Below are positions 25,125-33,019 of a DNA stretch of 64,000 nt, one piece after another (within the stretch, counting starts at the first letter, position 1; every line of letters starts with the position of its first letter). The stretch comes from Psychromonas marina (GTDB lineage Bacteria; Pseudomonadota; Gammaproteobacteria; Enterobacterales; Psychromonadaceae), in assembly GCF_030161115.1 (NCBI RefSeq), contig NZ_BSPQ01000016.1, forward strand, positions 90,231 to 154,230, written 5' to 3'. Below the pieces are notes generated by a model. The model ran no database searches. It worked only from the letters and a program-made list of their open reading frames with translations, and had not been told where the DNA came from. A program made the translations under genes and the position numbers.

Positions 25125-26522
25125 TTACCCTTCTTGTTGTCCGGTCGCTTTGAGTACCGAGAAAGAGAGTAATGCGCGTTGCCTTGCAAATTTATGTTCA
25201 ACAATTGCCTCAAAGGGCTGGTGTATCTGTTTATCGTTGAGCGCTTGTCGTTGCTGTAGTCGGTTGTTTAAATAGATACGAATGAACTTTCCATTTGGAT
25301 CAAATCGTTGACTCTGTAAGGTAGGATTAAATATACGAAAATAGGGCTGTGCATCACATCCGGTACTTGCTGCCCACTGCCAGCCTCCATTATTTGATGC
25401 AAAATCACCATCGACTAAATGTTGTTTGAAATATTTTTCACCCCAACGCCAATCAATAAGCAGATGTTTGGTTAAAAAACTCGCGCATACCATACGTAGG
25501 CGATTGTGCATCCAGCCGGTTTGATTAAGCTGTTGCATCGCAGCATCTACGAGAGGGTAGCCTGTCTCGCCTGCGCACCATGCTTTGAAATCTTGCTTTG
25601 AATTTAACCATATAATATTTTTGGCCTTAGTATTGTAGTTTTCACCTTTTCCAATTCTAGGATTCAGTACCATGATATGACGGTAAAATTCTCGCCATAG
25701 AATTTCATTTAGCCAGATCACTGGACCCGTCGCATTACCATCAAGCAGCGTAGGGAATGCTTGTAACAGGTAATAAACGCATTGCTTGGCACTAATAATG
25801 CCAAGTGCTAAGCAGGGGCCTAACTGTGAGGTTGCCGATAACGCGGGAAAGTCTCTATTTTGGTGGTAATCTTCAACCTGAAAGTCGATGAATTTTTGCA
25901 ATAGTTGGTAGGTATCACTTTCACTCGCGGGCCAAGCACTGCTCTCTTTTTTATCCAGTGCAATGGTAATGCTTGGGTTTTCAATTGCTTTACCCTGTGC
26001 GGTGGGGGCTGGGTAGGGTTGTAGATTGACGCGATCACGTAATAATTTTAAACAGCAGTTTTTAAAAGGGGTAAAGACTTTATACATCTCGCCTTGCTGA
26101 GTGAGTACTTCACCGGGATTGATCAAGCAGTCTGCCTGATATAACTGCAGGCTCTGTTGACCATTTTGATTAAATAGTTGCTGTACCGCAATATCACGAT
26201 TTATCTCATCGACTTCAACTTCGCTGTTCGCATAGATATTGGTAATGTTATGTTGTTTGCAAAATTTCGATAACTGCTGCGGTATATCAGCAAAGGTTTC
26301 AACTTCGATAACATGTAAAACAATACCTAGTTTTCCTAAGCCATGACTTAAATGATTTAATGCGCGTTGCATCAAGTCGATTTGAATGGGGGCAACATCA
26401 TGCTGTTGCCATTGTGACGGTGTGACAAAATAGATTGCGGCAGCAGGGCCATTTAAACAACATTGGTGAAGTGCCGGATTATCATTGAGGCGTAAATCTT
26501 TACGAAACCACATTAACTGCAT
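25125..26522 (-). CDS. phrB: Deoxyribodipyrimidine photolyase (class I CPD photolyase)
   Basis: The 465-residue flavoprotein repairs UV-induced cyclobutane pyrimidine dimers using light. The N-terminal antenna-binding Rossmann domain starts MQLMWFRKDLRLNDNPAL. The FAD domain contains WLNEILWREFYRHIM, TGYPLVDAAMQQLNQTGWMHNRLRM and NNGGWQWAASTGCDAQPYFRIFNP, which are strongly conserved. AAGGAAATTTTGA precedes the start as a good ribosome-binding site. Photolyase genes are standard targets of sigma-E/ChrR. The adjacency to a DUF1722 (YbgA-type) gene also matches the E. coli ybgA-phr pair. The gene is separated from the DUF523/DUF1722 gene by an 86-bp spacer with small hairpins. Confidence 0.95.
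   Translation of the reverse strand: MQLMWFRKDLRLNDNPALHQCCLNGPAAAIYFVTPSQWQQHDVAPIQIDLMQRALNHLSHGLGKLGIVLHVIEVETFADIPQQLSKFCKQHNITNIYANSEVEVDEINRDIAVQQLFNQNGQQSLQLYQADCLINPGEVLTQQGEMYKVFTPFKNCCLKLLRDRVNLQPYPAPTAQGKAIENPSITIALDKKESSAWPASESDTYQLLQKFIDFQVEDYHQNRDFPALSATSQLGPCLALGIISAKQCVYYLLQAFPTLLDGNATGPVIWLNEILWREFYRHIMVLNPRIGKGENYNTKAKNIIWLNSKQDFKAWCAGETGYPLVDAAMQQLNQTGWMHNRLRMVCASFLTKHLLIDWRWGEKYFKQHLVDGDFASNNGGWQWAASTGCDAQPYFRIFNPTLQSQRFDPNGKFIRIYLNNRLQQRQALNDKQIHQPFEAIVEHKFARQRALLSFSVLKATGQQEG
25277..25302 (-). promoter_or_regulatory. Candidate internal sigma-E (ECF11-type) promoter within phr
   Basis: On the minus strand TGATCC (25302-25297) is followed after exactly 16 bases by CGTATC (CGTA at 25280-25277). 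This is the same -35, spacer length and -10 as the motif before rpoE at 28950-28925. It points at the NTF2-SDR-FAD-DUF1365-Cfa genes. It lies in codons for a conserved photolyase motif (DPNGKFIRI), so coincidence is possible. Confidence 0.4.
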
Positions 26523-26608
26523 TCAAAATTTCCTTATTCGAGCTTTGCGTACCTAGCTTCGAGCATCGAATTTTGTAGTTCGTTGCTCGCAACTCCTAGT
26601 CCGCAGGC
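26523..26608. repeat. Spacer with two small hairpins, REP-like
   Basis: TTCGAGCATCGAA (26558-26570) and GTTGCTCGCAAC (26582-26593) are self-complementary. The second follows a GTAG (26575-26578), the tetranucleotide that precedes REP hairpins. A similar TTCGCTGCTCGCAAC string occurs at about 32418-32432 just before the REP array. No gene is present. Transcription from the sigma gene could pass through or be attenuated here. Confidence 0.4.
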
Positions 26609-27589
26609 TTAGTGGTTATAACGTAACTTCAACTCATCTGGATGAGGATGTAGGTATATTTGTTGCTGCAGGTAAGCATCCGGGTAGATTTTAAGATAAT
26701 GGTTTATCAGAGTAATCGGTGCCATTAGTGGCAGTAACCCTTCACGGTACTGGTCAATAATTTCAGCTAAATCGGTACGTTGTGTGCTGTCTAAGTTACG
26801 TTTAAAGTAACCTTGCAGATGAGAAAGGGTATTACTGTGACTTTTACGGTTTGCTAGCGTACCTAATATTTCCATAAACAGAGCGATATATTTAGGTGCA
26901 ATCTCTTGTGCTGTTTCACCGGTGCCACCTAACATTGGACCAAGCTTGTAATAAAGGGCAGCGTTATGCGCCATTAGCAGGTATTTATGTTGTGCGTGAA
27001 ATGACATTAGCTTGGACATGGTGACGCCAGATGCAACGAGGCATTTCCAATGATGATAAGCGATCACACGCGTAATAAAGTTCTCGCGTAATAAGCTATC
27101 ATTTAAACGTCCATCCTCTTCAACCGGTAATAGAGGGTGGTCTTTCATAACGCGTGCAGCAAAGACACCCACACCATCACGCTGCCCATTATTGGTACCC
27201 GCTTGATATAGTGTTACACGTTCCATGCCACAACTTGGAGATTTAGCGCAAAATACATAACCACTTAAGTGATCTAATGTTGCACTTGTTTTCTCAGAAA
27301 ATTCATTAAGTTTATCAGTAACATCAAAACTACCATCACTGGCAACTACACGAATAATATCTTCATCTTTTATAAGTCTAATGGCACGTCTTGGTGTACC
27401 TAAACCGATACCCATTTCTGGGCATATCGGTTCAAAATCAAAATGATTTGCTAATACTTGTTGGCAATATTTGCTCTGTTTATGTCCGCCATCAAAGCGC
27501 ACCTCTTGTCCTACAAGGCAGCTACTAATGCCGACTTTAATCGGGGTACTACTCATTTTATTGATCGGAACGCTTTGTTGTTCTGTCAT
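26609..27589 (-). CDS. DUF523-DUF1722 fusion protein (TudS-like plus YbgA-like domains)
   Basis: The 326-residue protein joins two domains. The N-terminal DUF523 part has ISSCLVGQEVRFDGGHK, FEPICPEMGIGLGTPR and FCAKSPSCGMERV; its cysteines match those that hold a [4Fe-4S] cluster in the thiouracil desulfidase TudS. The C-terminal DUF1722 (YbgA-like) part includes FHAQHKYLLMAHN and LLPLMAPITLINHYL. The fusion is common and usually sits beside photolyase and ChrR genes, as here. The cellular substrate is unknown. Desulfurization of damaged thio-bases is a reasonable guess in a photo-oxidative stress operon, but it is only a guess. Confidence 0.87.
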   Translation of the reverse strand: MTEQQSVPINKMSSTPIKVGISSCLVGQEVRFDGGHKQSKYCQQVLANHFDFEPICPEMGIGLGTPRRAIRLIKDEDIIRVVASDGSFDVTDKLNEFSEKTSATLDHLSGYVFCAKSPSCGMERVTLYQAGTNNGQRDGVGVFAARVMKDHPLLPVEEDGRLNDSLLRENFITRVIAYHHWKCLVASGVTMSKLMSFHAQHKYLLMAHNAALYYKLGPMLGGTGETAQEIAPKYIALFMEILGTLANRKSHSNTLSHLQGYFKRNLDSTQRTDLAEIIDQYREGLLPLMAPITLINHYLKIYPDAYLQQQIYLHPHPDELKLRYNH

Positions 27590-27617
27590 AGGTCATTTTC
27601 CAAAGTGGTTAAAGCTG

Positions 27618-28277
27618 TTAATAGATAAATTTACCCAATGGGTTTAATACTTTACTCATACCACTCATGAAATGTAGTGGTGCATCTTGCACCGTATAAC
27701 ATAAGCAGCCTTGCTCTGTTTTTGGAGAGTGCTTCACATCGCCTGATAATAAAATGAAATCACCTTTTTGATAAGTACCATGCTCATCACTGAAACTACC
27801 CGCTAACAGCAGTGTTAACTCATAACCTTTGTGTTGATGTGCAGGGATCTCTCCACCCTGCTTAATATGTAATAAGCTAGCGCGTACATCTTGTTCATCA
27901 TTAATAACTCTAGCACGATTAATGGTGCCAAAACCTGACCACTTTAGCTGTTCAAAAGAGCGAAATGCAGTCGGAAGAGTGTAGGTCTTGCCCTCTAAAG
28001 AAACACTATTGTTCGCCTTCTTTTTATGTAGGGTCTTAGTTTTTGGAGCCTCAATAGGTGTTGCTAAGATACATTGCAGCATATCGTCAAAATTTGCTTC
28101 TTCGACATTGTCAGCGTCCCAAGCTTGTTCTGCTTGCTGTGCAACAATTCGCTGCTCTTTCTGTTGACATTGTGGGCACATTTCAAGATGTGCACTAATC
28201 GCAATAGACAATGAAAAAGCTAATTCACCACTACTGTATTGTGCTAATAACTGTTCGTTTGGATGATGCTTAATCAT
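27618..28277 (-). CDS. chrR: ChrR-type zinc-binding anti-sigma factor with cupin domain
   Basis: The 219-residue protein has the two ChrR domains. The N-terminal anti-sigma domain carries zinc ligands His5, His30, Cys34 and Cys37 (ISAHLEMCPQC). The C-terminal cupin carries His147, His149, Glu153 and His183 (PAHQHKGYELT ... DVKHSP), with Cys191 and Cys193 after it. In Rhodobacter, ChrR holds the sigma factor inactive until singlet oxygen or organic hydroperoxides act through the cupin. The 8-base overlap with the sigma gene fixes their stoichiometry. The full ligand set suggests a functional sensor. Confidence 0.93.
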   Translation of the reverse strand: MIKHHPNEQLLAQYSSGELAFSLSIAISAHLEMCPQCQQKEQRIVAQQAEQAWDADNVEEANFDDMLQCILATPIEAPKTKTLHKKKANNSVSLEGKTYTLPTAFRSFEQLKWSGFGTINRARVINDEQDVRASLLHIKQGGEIPAHQHKGYELTLLLAGSFSDEHGTYQKGDFILLSGDVKHSPKTEQGCLCYTVQDAPLHFMSGMSKVLNPLGKFIY

Positions 28278-28896
28278 GGTCGACCTCCAATGTTGTTTTT
28301 AATTTAGAAAGCGCTAAGCGTAATCTAGACTTGACGGTTCCTAAGGGGATTTTTAATAAGCTAGCCACTTCTGGCTGACTTAACTCCTTAATATACAGAG
28401 CCTCTACAACATCCCTTTGCGGTTTTGGTAGGCTATTAATATGTGCTATCAGATTACGTGATAATAGGTGATCCTCTTCAATTACCTCTTCATCCTCTAG
28501 CATCGGCCATAAATCATCACTCACTTGGTCCTCTTTTTGAGTCATTTTTTTACGTAACATATCAAAACAGTGATTACGCATGATGGTGTAGATCCACGTT
28601 GTTGCTTTGCCTTTTTCTGCATTAAACAACGTTGCTTTACGCCACACCAATAACATCGTTTCTTGCACGAGTTCTAATGCTTGGGCTTCTTGCCTGAAAC
28701 GCTGTAAACCAAAAGCACGAATTTTCGGAGAGAAATGTTTAAATAGTATCTCGAATGCTTTTTTATCTTGATGATTAGCAACATCACACAGTGCCTTTTG
28801 GATGCTATCGTTTTCATCGTTTTCTGAAATAGTATTTAGTTTATTCAATCGGTTATCCGTTGTTACATGTTTAAGAATTATCATTTTATTATCCAT
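28270..28896 (-). CDS. rpoE: ECF RNA polymerase sigma factor of the ChrR-regulated (ECF11) group
   Basis: The product has sigma region 2 (KAFEILFKHFSPKIRAFGL, LVQETMLLVWRKA, TTWIYTIMRNHCFDMLRKK) and region 4 (LPKPQRDVVEALYIKELSQPEVASLLKIPLGTVKSRLRLALSKL). Together with the adjacent ChrR it is the singlet-oxygen-responsive sigma type, distinct from the envelope-stress RpoE despite the shared symbol. An open frame reaches back to 28941, but the promoter motif at 28950-28925 would place transcription start near 28918. I therefore prefer the ATG at 28896; the ATG at 28884, with GGATAA before it, is an alternative. It probably autoregulates and drives the 10-kb minus-strand series below. Confidence 0.92.
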   Translation of the reverse strand: MDNKMIILKHVTTDNRLNKLNTISENDENDSIQKALCDVANHQDKKAFEILFKHFSPKIRAFGLQRFRQEAQALELVQETMLLVWRKATLFNAEKGKATTWIYTIMRNHCFDMLRKKMTQKEDQVSDDLWPMLEDEEVIEEDHLLSRNLIAHINSLPKPQRDVVEALYIKELSQPEVASLLKIPLGTVKSRLRLALSKLKTTLEVDHD

Positions 28897-28924
28897 GTAG
28901 TATAGGTATAAACATGACAATTGA

Positions 28925-28950
28925 TACGTTTGTTCTCTCAAAAAGGATCA
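28925..28950 (-). promoter_or_regulatory. Autoregulatory sigma-E (ECF11-type) promoter of rpoE-chrR
   Basis: On the minus strand TGATCC (28950-28945), a 16-base spacer and CGTATC (CGTA at 28928-28925) match the known ECF11 promoter pattern (TGATCC, about 16-18 bases, CGTA). It lies about 30 bases before the preferred sigma-factor start codon, as expected for an autoregulated gene. Confidence 0.75.
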
Positions 28951-29398
28951 CTGTACTCTTAAATTTCTGTACATTTATTGTGAAAGGTTCGTTGCAGCTA
29001 TTTAACCATACAAATAGTATGTTAAATAAAGGTAATAAAGTAGTGTGATTGATGTAGCATTAATGAAAGATATTGAATATAATTCAAAAAATACAAGGTA
29101 CCTAATAATGGTTACTATTTATGCATCGTCGGGCTGTCACACTGCTCCTCTGATTTTAGTGTTGTACTTTTCTGTGAATAAGTAATATTTGAGAGTGGGT
29201 TGCCTTTCAAAAGAGGTTTTTAAATTGTATTAATTGGTCATTCTATGACGATATTAAGACTTAAACTGCCTATTACCTCTACTCCAGTTCTGTTTTGGAT
29301 CTCCGCGATTTTTATTAGGGATCATCTATCTATTGATAACAGTCTATTCAGATGCGTAACGAATCAAATTATTTTTTTAAACTTTAGGAGAAAAACAG
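28951..29398. other. Non-coding divergent region between rpoE and cydA
   Basis: This stretch of about 450 bp holds the upstream regions of both divergent operons, and I see no gene in it. The cydA ribosome-binding site (TTTAGGAG, 29383-29390) lies at its right end. I looked for an FNR or ArcA site to explain oxygen control of cydA and found no full FNR dyad. The promoter of cydA cannot be placed by eye. Confidence 0.5.
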
Positions 29399-30967
29399 AT
29401 GGATGACATTGTAGATCTATCGCGATTTCAATTTGCGATGACCGCTATGTATCACTTCTTATTTGTACCATTAACACTAGGTCTAGCATGGATCTTAGCG
29501 ATAATGGAGTCACTGTATGTGATGACAAATAAGGAAATATATAAGGATATGACCAAGTTTTGGGGTAAGTTGTTTGGTATCAACTTTGCACTAGGCGTGG
29601 CAACAGGTTTAACCATGGAGTTCCAGTTTGGTACTAACTGGGCTTATTACTCGCATTACGTTGGTGATGTATTTGGTGCGCCGCTTGCGATTGAAGGCAT
29701 GATGGCATTCTTCTTAGAATCGACTTTTGTTGGTCTATTTTTCTTTGGTTGGGATCGACTAAGCAAGCTGCAGCATTTGACCGCTACGTGGTTAGTTGCG
29801 TTAGGTTCAAGTATGTCTGCATTATGGATTCTTGTCGCTAATGGTTGGATGCAAAACCCAGTGGGTGCTGAGTTTAACTATGAAACGATGCGTATGGAGA
29901 TGACTAGTTTCGCTGAAGTTGTTTTTAACCCCGTTGCACAGGTTAAATTTGTTCATACCGTTGCTTCTGGTTATGTTGCAGGGGCGATGTTTGTTTTAGC
30001 AATCAGCTCTTATTACCTACTAAAAGGACGTGATGTTGGTTTTGCTAAGCGCTCTTTTGCCATCGCTGCGGCGTTTGGTCTTGCGGGTATTACATCAACG
30101 ATCATTCTTGGTGATGAAAGTGGCTATGAAGTAGGTGATGTACAAAAAGTGAAATTAGCAGCAATAGAATCTGAATGGGACACCCATCCAGCGCCTGCTG
30201 CATTTACTATGATCGGCCTACCTAACCAAGAAGAACAACGTACTGATTACGCAATAAAAATACCCTATGCATTAGGTATTATTGCAACGCGTTCTATTGA
30301 TGAAGAAGTGACAGGTCTTAAAGACTTGATGGCTGAACATGAAGTACGTATTCGTAACGGTATGATCGCTTATGGTCTTCTCGAGGAACTGCGAGCAGGT
30401 GATACTTCTGATGAAAAAGTAGCGGCTTTTGACGCGGTTAAAAATGATTTAGGTTACGGTTTACTGCTGAAAATATATGCTCCAGATGTTGTTAATGCAA
30501 CGGAAGAGCAAATTCAGATGGCAGTAGAAGACAGTATTCCAAGTGTTGCGCCTATGTTCTGGAGCTTCCGTATAATGGTTGGTGCAGGGATAGTCATGCT
30601 ATTTATCTTCCTCTTCGCTTTCTATCAATCGGCACGTAACCGTATTGGCGAAAATAAACGGTTTCATAAAATCTGTTTATACGCTTTACCGTTACCATGG
30701 ATTGCGATTGAAGCGGGGTGGTTTGTTGCCGAGTATGGTCGCCAACCTTGGGCTATTGCTGAAATCTTACCGACATCGGTGGGGGTTTCAGGAGTATCCG
30801 TTGAACAAATCTGGTTCAGTATTATCTCTATTGCTGCTTTCTATACCATTTTATTAGCTGTTGAGATGTTTTTAATGTTCCGTTTTGCACGTCTTGGTCC
30901 AAGCAGTTTGAAAACAGGCCGCTACCACTTCGAGCAACCAGAAAACAGAATAGAACAAAAGGGATAG
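29399..30967 (+). CDS. cydA: Cytochrome bd ubiquinol oxidase subunit I (CydA)
   Basis: The 522-residue inner-membrane protein is the quinol-oxidising, haem-bearing subunit of bd oxidase. Visible landmarks are the haem ligand His19 in [16 protein letters not shown], the helix [17 protein letters not shown] with the second haem-ligand histidine, the Q-loop with the longer E. coli-type C-terminal insertion (about residues 250-385), and [14 protein letters not shown]. The enzyme gives high-affinity, proton-pump-free respiration under low oxygen or stress. Immediate neighbours are cydB (9-bp gap) and cydX. The cydDC haem/thiol exporter genes are not in the window. Confidence 0.97.
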   Translation: MDDIVDLSRFQFAMTAMYHFLFVPLTLGLAWILAIMESLYVMTNKEIYKDMTKFWGKLFGINFALGVATGLTMEFQFGTNWAYYSHYVGDVFGAPLAIEGMMAFFLESTFVGLFFFGWDRLSKLQHLTATWLVALGSSMSALWILVANGWMQNPVGAEFNYETMRMEMTSFAEVVFNPVAQVKFVHTVASGYVAGAMFVLAISSYYLLKGRDVGFAKRSFAIAAAFGLAGITSTIILGDESGYEVGDVQKVKLAAIESEWDTHPAPAAFTMIGLPNQEEQRTDYAIKIPYALGIIATRSIDEEVTGLKDLMAEHEVRIRNGMIAYGLLEELRAGDTSDEKVAAFDAVKNDLGYGLLLKIYAPDVVNATEEQIQMAVEDSIPSVAPMFWSFRIMVGAGIVMLFIFLFAFYQSARNRIGENKRFHKICLYALPLPWIAIEAGWFVAEYGRQPWAIAEILPTSVGVSGVSVEQIWFSIISIAAFYTILLAVEMFLMFRFARLGPSSLKTGRYHFEQPENRIEQKG

Positions 30968-30976
30968 GGATTTATT

Positions 30977-32116
30977 ATGTTTGATTATGAAACGTTAAAA
31001 TTACTTTGGTGGCTACTAATTGGCGTTCTGTTGATTGGTTTTGTTATCACTGACGGTTTCGATATGGGCGTAGGTGCACTACTACCTGTTATCGGTAAAA
31101 CTGACGATGAGCGTCGTATTATGATAAATAGTATTGCGCCACATTGGGAAGGTAATCAAGTATGGCTAGTACTTGCAGCAGGTGCTATTTTTGCTGCTTG
31201 GCCAGCTGTTTATGCGACTGCTTTTTCTGGGTTTTATGTTGCAATGATGCTGACGCTATTTGCATTGTTCTTTAGACCAGTAGGCTTTGATTACCGCAGT
31301 AAACTAGCAGATCCACGCTGGCGTAAAAGCTGGGATTGGGGAATCTTCGCCGGTAGTACCGTACCACCAATCGTTTTTGGTGTTGCTTTTGGTAACTTAT
31401 TGCAAGGTGTTCCTTTTGTATTGGATGACTTCTTACGTGCACAGTACTTAGGTAGTTTCTTTGGGCTACTTAATCCATTTGCTCTTTTAGTGGGTGTATT
31501 TAGTTTATTGTTATTTGTAATGCAGGGTGCAACTTGGTTACAAATGAAAACAGAAGAAGAGCTACATGCACGTGCTCGTCGCGTTATTTTTGTAGTCGCA
31601 CCATTAGCGACCGCGCTGTTTGCGCTTGCTGGTATTTGGTTATATTACGCGATAGATGGTTATGTGATCACTCAAATCGGTGATCTTAGTGGTCCATCTA
31701 ATCCGCTATTAAAAACAGCTGAACTTCAGCAGGGTGCATGGTTCTTGAACTATGAAAAATACCCAATCATGATGCTAGCACCTGCATTAGGATTATTGCT
31801 TCCGCTGTTAGCGGTAGTCGCGACTAAGTTCAATCGTGCTGGTTTTGCCTTTTTGTTTAGTAGCTTGACACAAGCTGCGGTATTGATGACCTTTGCATTA
31901 AGTATCTTCCCATTTGTTATGCCATCAAGCATTGACCCAAGCATGAGCTTTACAGTTTGGGATGCGGCATCAAGTGAGATGACACTAAATATTATGACCA
32001 TGGCAGCGGTTGTGTTTTTACCTATTATTTTACTCTACACAAGTTGGGGTTATTTCAAAATGTTCGGACGTCTTGGTAAAGAGTATATGGCTAAATATAA
32101 AAATTCAGCGTATTAA
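30977..32116 (+). CDS. cydB: Cytochrome bd ubiquinol oxidase subunit II (CydB)
   Basis: The 379-residue protein begins MFDYETLKLLWWLLIGVLLIGFVITDGFDMGVGALLP, a near-invariant CydB N-terminus, and continues with APHWEGNQVWLVLAAGAIFAAWP and FALFFRPVGFDYRSK. About eight to nine membrane helices pair with CydA. Length equals that of the E. coli protein. AGGGA precedes the start by a few bases. Confidence 0.97.
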   Translation: MFDYETLKLLWWLLIGVLLIGFVITDGFDMGVGALLPVIGKTDDERRIMINSIAPHWEGNQVWLVLAAGAIFAAWPAVYATAFSGFYVAMMLTLFALFFRPVGFDYRSKLADPRWRKSWDWGIFAGSTVPPIVFGVAFGNLLQGVPFVLDDFLRAQYLGSFFGLLNPFALLVGVFSLLLFVMQGATWLQMKTEEELHARARRVIFVVAPLATALFALAGIWLYYAIDGYVITQIGDLSGPSNPLLKTAELQQGAWFLNYEKYPIMMLAPALGLLLPLLAVVATKFNRAGFAFLFSSLTQAAVLMTFALSIFPFVMPSSIDPSMSFTVWDAASSEMTLNIMTMAAVVFLPIILLYTSWGYFKMFGRLGKEYMAKYKNSAY

Positions 32117-32129
32117 TTAGGGGTATTTT

Positions 32130-32291
32130 ATGTGGTATTTTGTATGGGTTTTAGGGGTGTTATTAGCCTGTGCGTTTGGCATCATTAATGGCCTTTGGTT
32201 TGAACAAACTGAAACTAATGAGAAAGAACGTAAGCTTGCAGAAGCGAATGAAAAAGCGAATCAAGCAGTCGACACAAACAAAGCAGAATAG
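32130..32291 (+). CDS. cydX: CydX, small subunit of cytochrome bd oxidase
   Basis: A 53-codon gene starts at the ATG at 32130, 13 bases after the cydB stop, with AGGGG as ribosome-binding site. The product starts MWYFVWVLGVLLACAFGI and continues NGLWFEQ, the diagnostic CydX N-terminus: a single membrane helix with a conserved Trp and Glu. It ends in a charged, lysine- and glutamate-rich tail. CydX stabilises the haem site of the bd complex. A strong terminator follows. Confidence 0.93.
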   Translation: MWYFVWVLGVLLACAFGIINGLWFEQTETNEKERKLAEANEKANQAVDTNKAE

Positions 32292-32312
32292 ATCTGATTT
32301 GTTCGACGTATA

Positions 32313-32339
32313 AAAAAGGGAGCCAATGGCTCCCTTTTT
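32313..32339 (+). terminator. Rho-independent terminator of cydABX
   Basis: AAAAAGGGAGCC (32313-32324) and GGCTCCCTTTTT (32328-32339) form a perfect 12-bp stem with a 3-base loop and a terminal T-run. It lies 21 bases after the cydX stop. Confidence 0.92.
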
Positions 32340-32449
32340 GCTATCTCTATATTGTAGATACTCTGTTTAAGCGCAAGGTATTTGATGCCGACACGCCAAA
32401 GGTGTTGCTTCTGACTTTCGCTGCTCGCAACCCTAAGCTTGAAAATCGT

Positions 32450-32953
32450 CGGGCTAAAGCCGCGACCTACAAAATATTAAGCTTTACTTGTCGGGCTAAA
32501 GCCGCGACCTACAAAATATTTAGCTTCACTTGTCGGGCTAAAGCCGCGACCTACAAAATATTTAGCTTCACTTGTCGGGCTAAAGCCGCGACCTACAAAA
32601 TATTAAGCTTTACTTGTCGGGCTAAAGCCGCGACCTACAAAATATTAAGCTTTACTTGTCGGGCTAAAGCCGCGACCTACAAAATATTCAGCTTTACTTG
32701 TCGGGCTAAAGCCGCGACCTACAAAATATTTAGCTTCACTTGTCGGGCTAAAGCCGCGACCTACAAAATATTCAGCTTTACTTGTCGGGCTAAAGCCGCG
32801 ACCTACAAAATATTCAGCTTTACTTGTCGGGCTAAAGCCGCGACCTACAAAATATTCAGCTTTACTTGTCGGGCTAAAGCCGCGACCTACAAAAGATTCA
32901 GATTTACTTGCCGGGTTAAAGCCGCGACCTACAAAATATTTAGCTTCACCTGT
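32450..32953. repeat. Array of twelve 42-bp head-to-tail REP-like repeats
   Basis: Twelve units of exactly 42 bp, each starting CGGGCTAAAG and ending in ACTTGT or a close variant, run without spacers. On the minus strand each contains GTAG followed by GTCGCGGCTTTAGCCCGAC, an imperfect palindrome (GTCG/CGAC and GGCT/AGCC arms). This is the form of REP elements recognised by RAYT transposase-like proteins. Units 11 and 12 carry the most changes. Variation otherwise sits in the linker (ATTAAGCTTT, ATTTAGCTTC, ATTCAGCTTT). Because 42 is a multiple of three, a spurious open frame spans the array. Confidence 0.92.
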
Positions 32954-32975
32954 AGGTCGGGCTTCAGCCCGTCAG
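32954..32975. repeat. Inverted REP copy closing the array
   Basis: Starting with the T of the preceding unit, TGTAGGTCGGGCTTCAGCCCG presents the REP palindrome in the opposite orientation to the twelve units, with a stronger stem (CGGGCT-TC-AGCCCG). A direct array capped by an opposite copy resembles BIME-type REP clusters. The hairpin also sits 45 bases after the end of the minus-strand gene at 33020 and could act as its terminator. Confidence 0.75.
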
Positions 32976-33019
32976 GTAAGTTGGGCATATTCAAAGCACT
33001 CAAACTCCTGTCATGTTGC

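Larger units (their letters stand above)
32340..33019. other. Non-coding region occupied mostly by the REP-like array
   Basis: No gene is supported between the cydABX terminator and the end of the minus-strand gene at 33020. The central 504 bp are the repeat array described separately. The left flank (32340-32449) contains a TTCGCTGCTCGCAAC string also seen in part at about 26580-26593. The right flank (32954-33019) starts with an inverted repeat copy. Confidence 0.8.

Noticed and set aside
29108..29185. 25-codon frame between rpoE and cydA
   Set aside because: No ribosome-binding site and no recognisable family; too short to support from sequence alone.
28951..29398. FNR or ArcA site upstream of cydA
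   Set aside because: Only half-site-like TTGAT strings are seen; no full TTGAT-N4-ATCAA dyad.
32450..32953. CRISPR array
   Set aside because: Repeats are directly adjacent with no unique spacers, and no cas genes are present.
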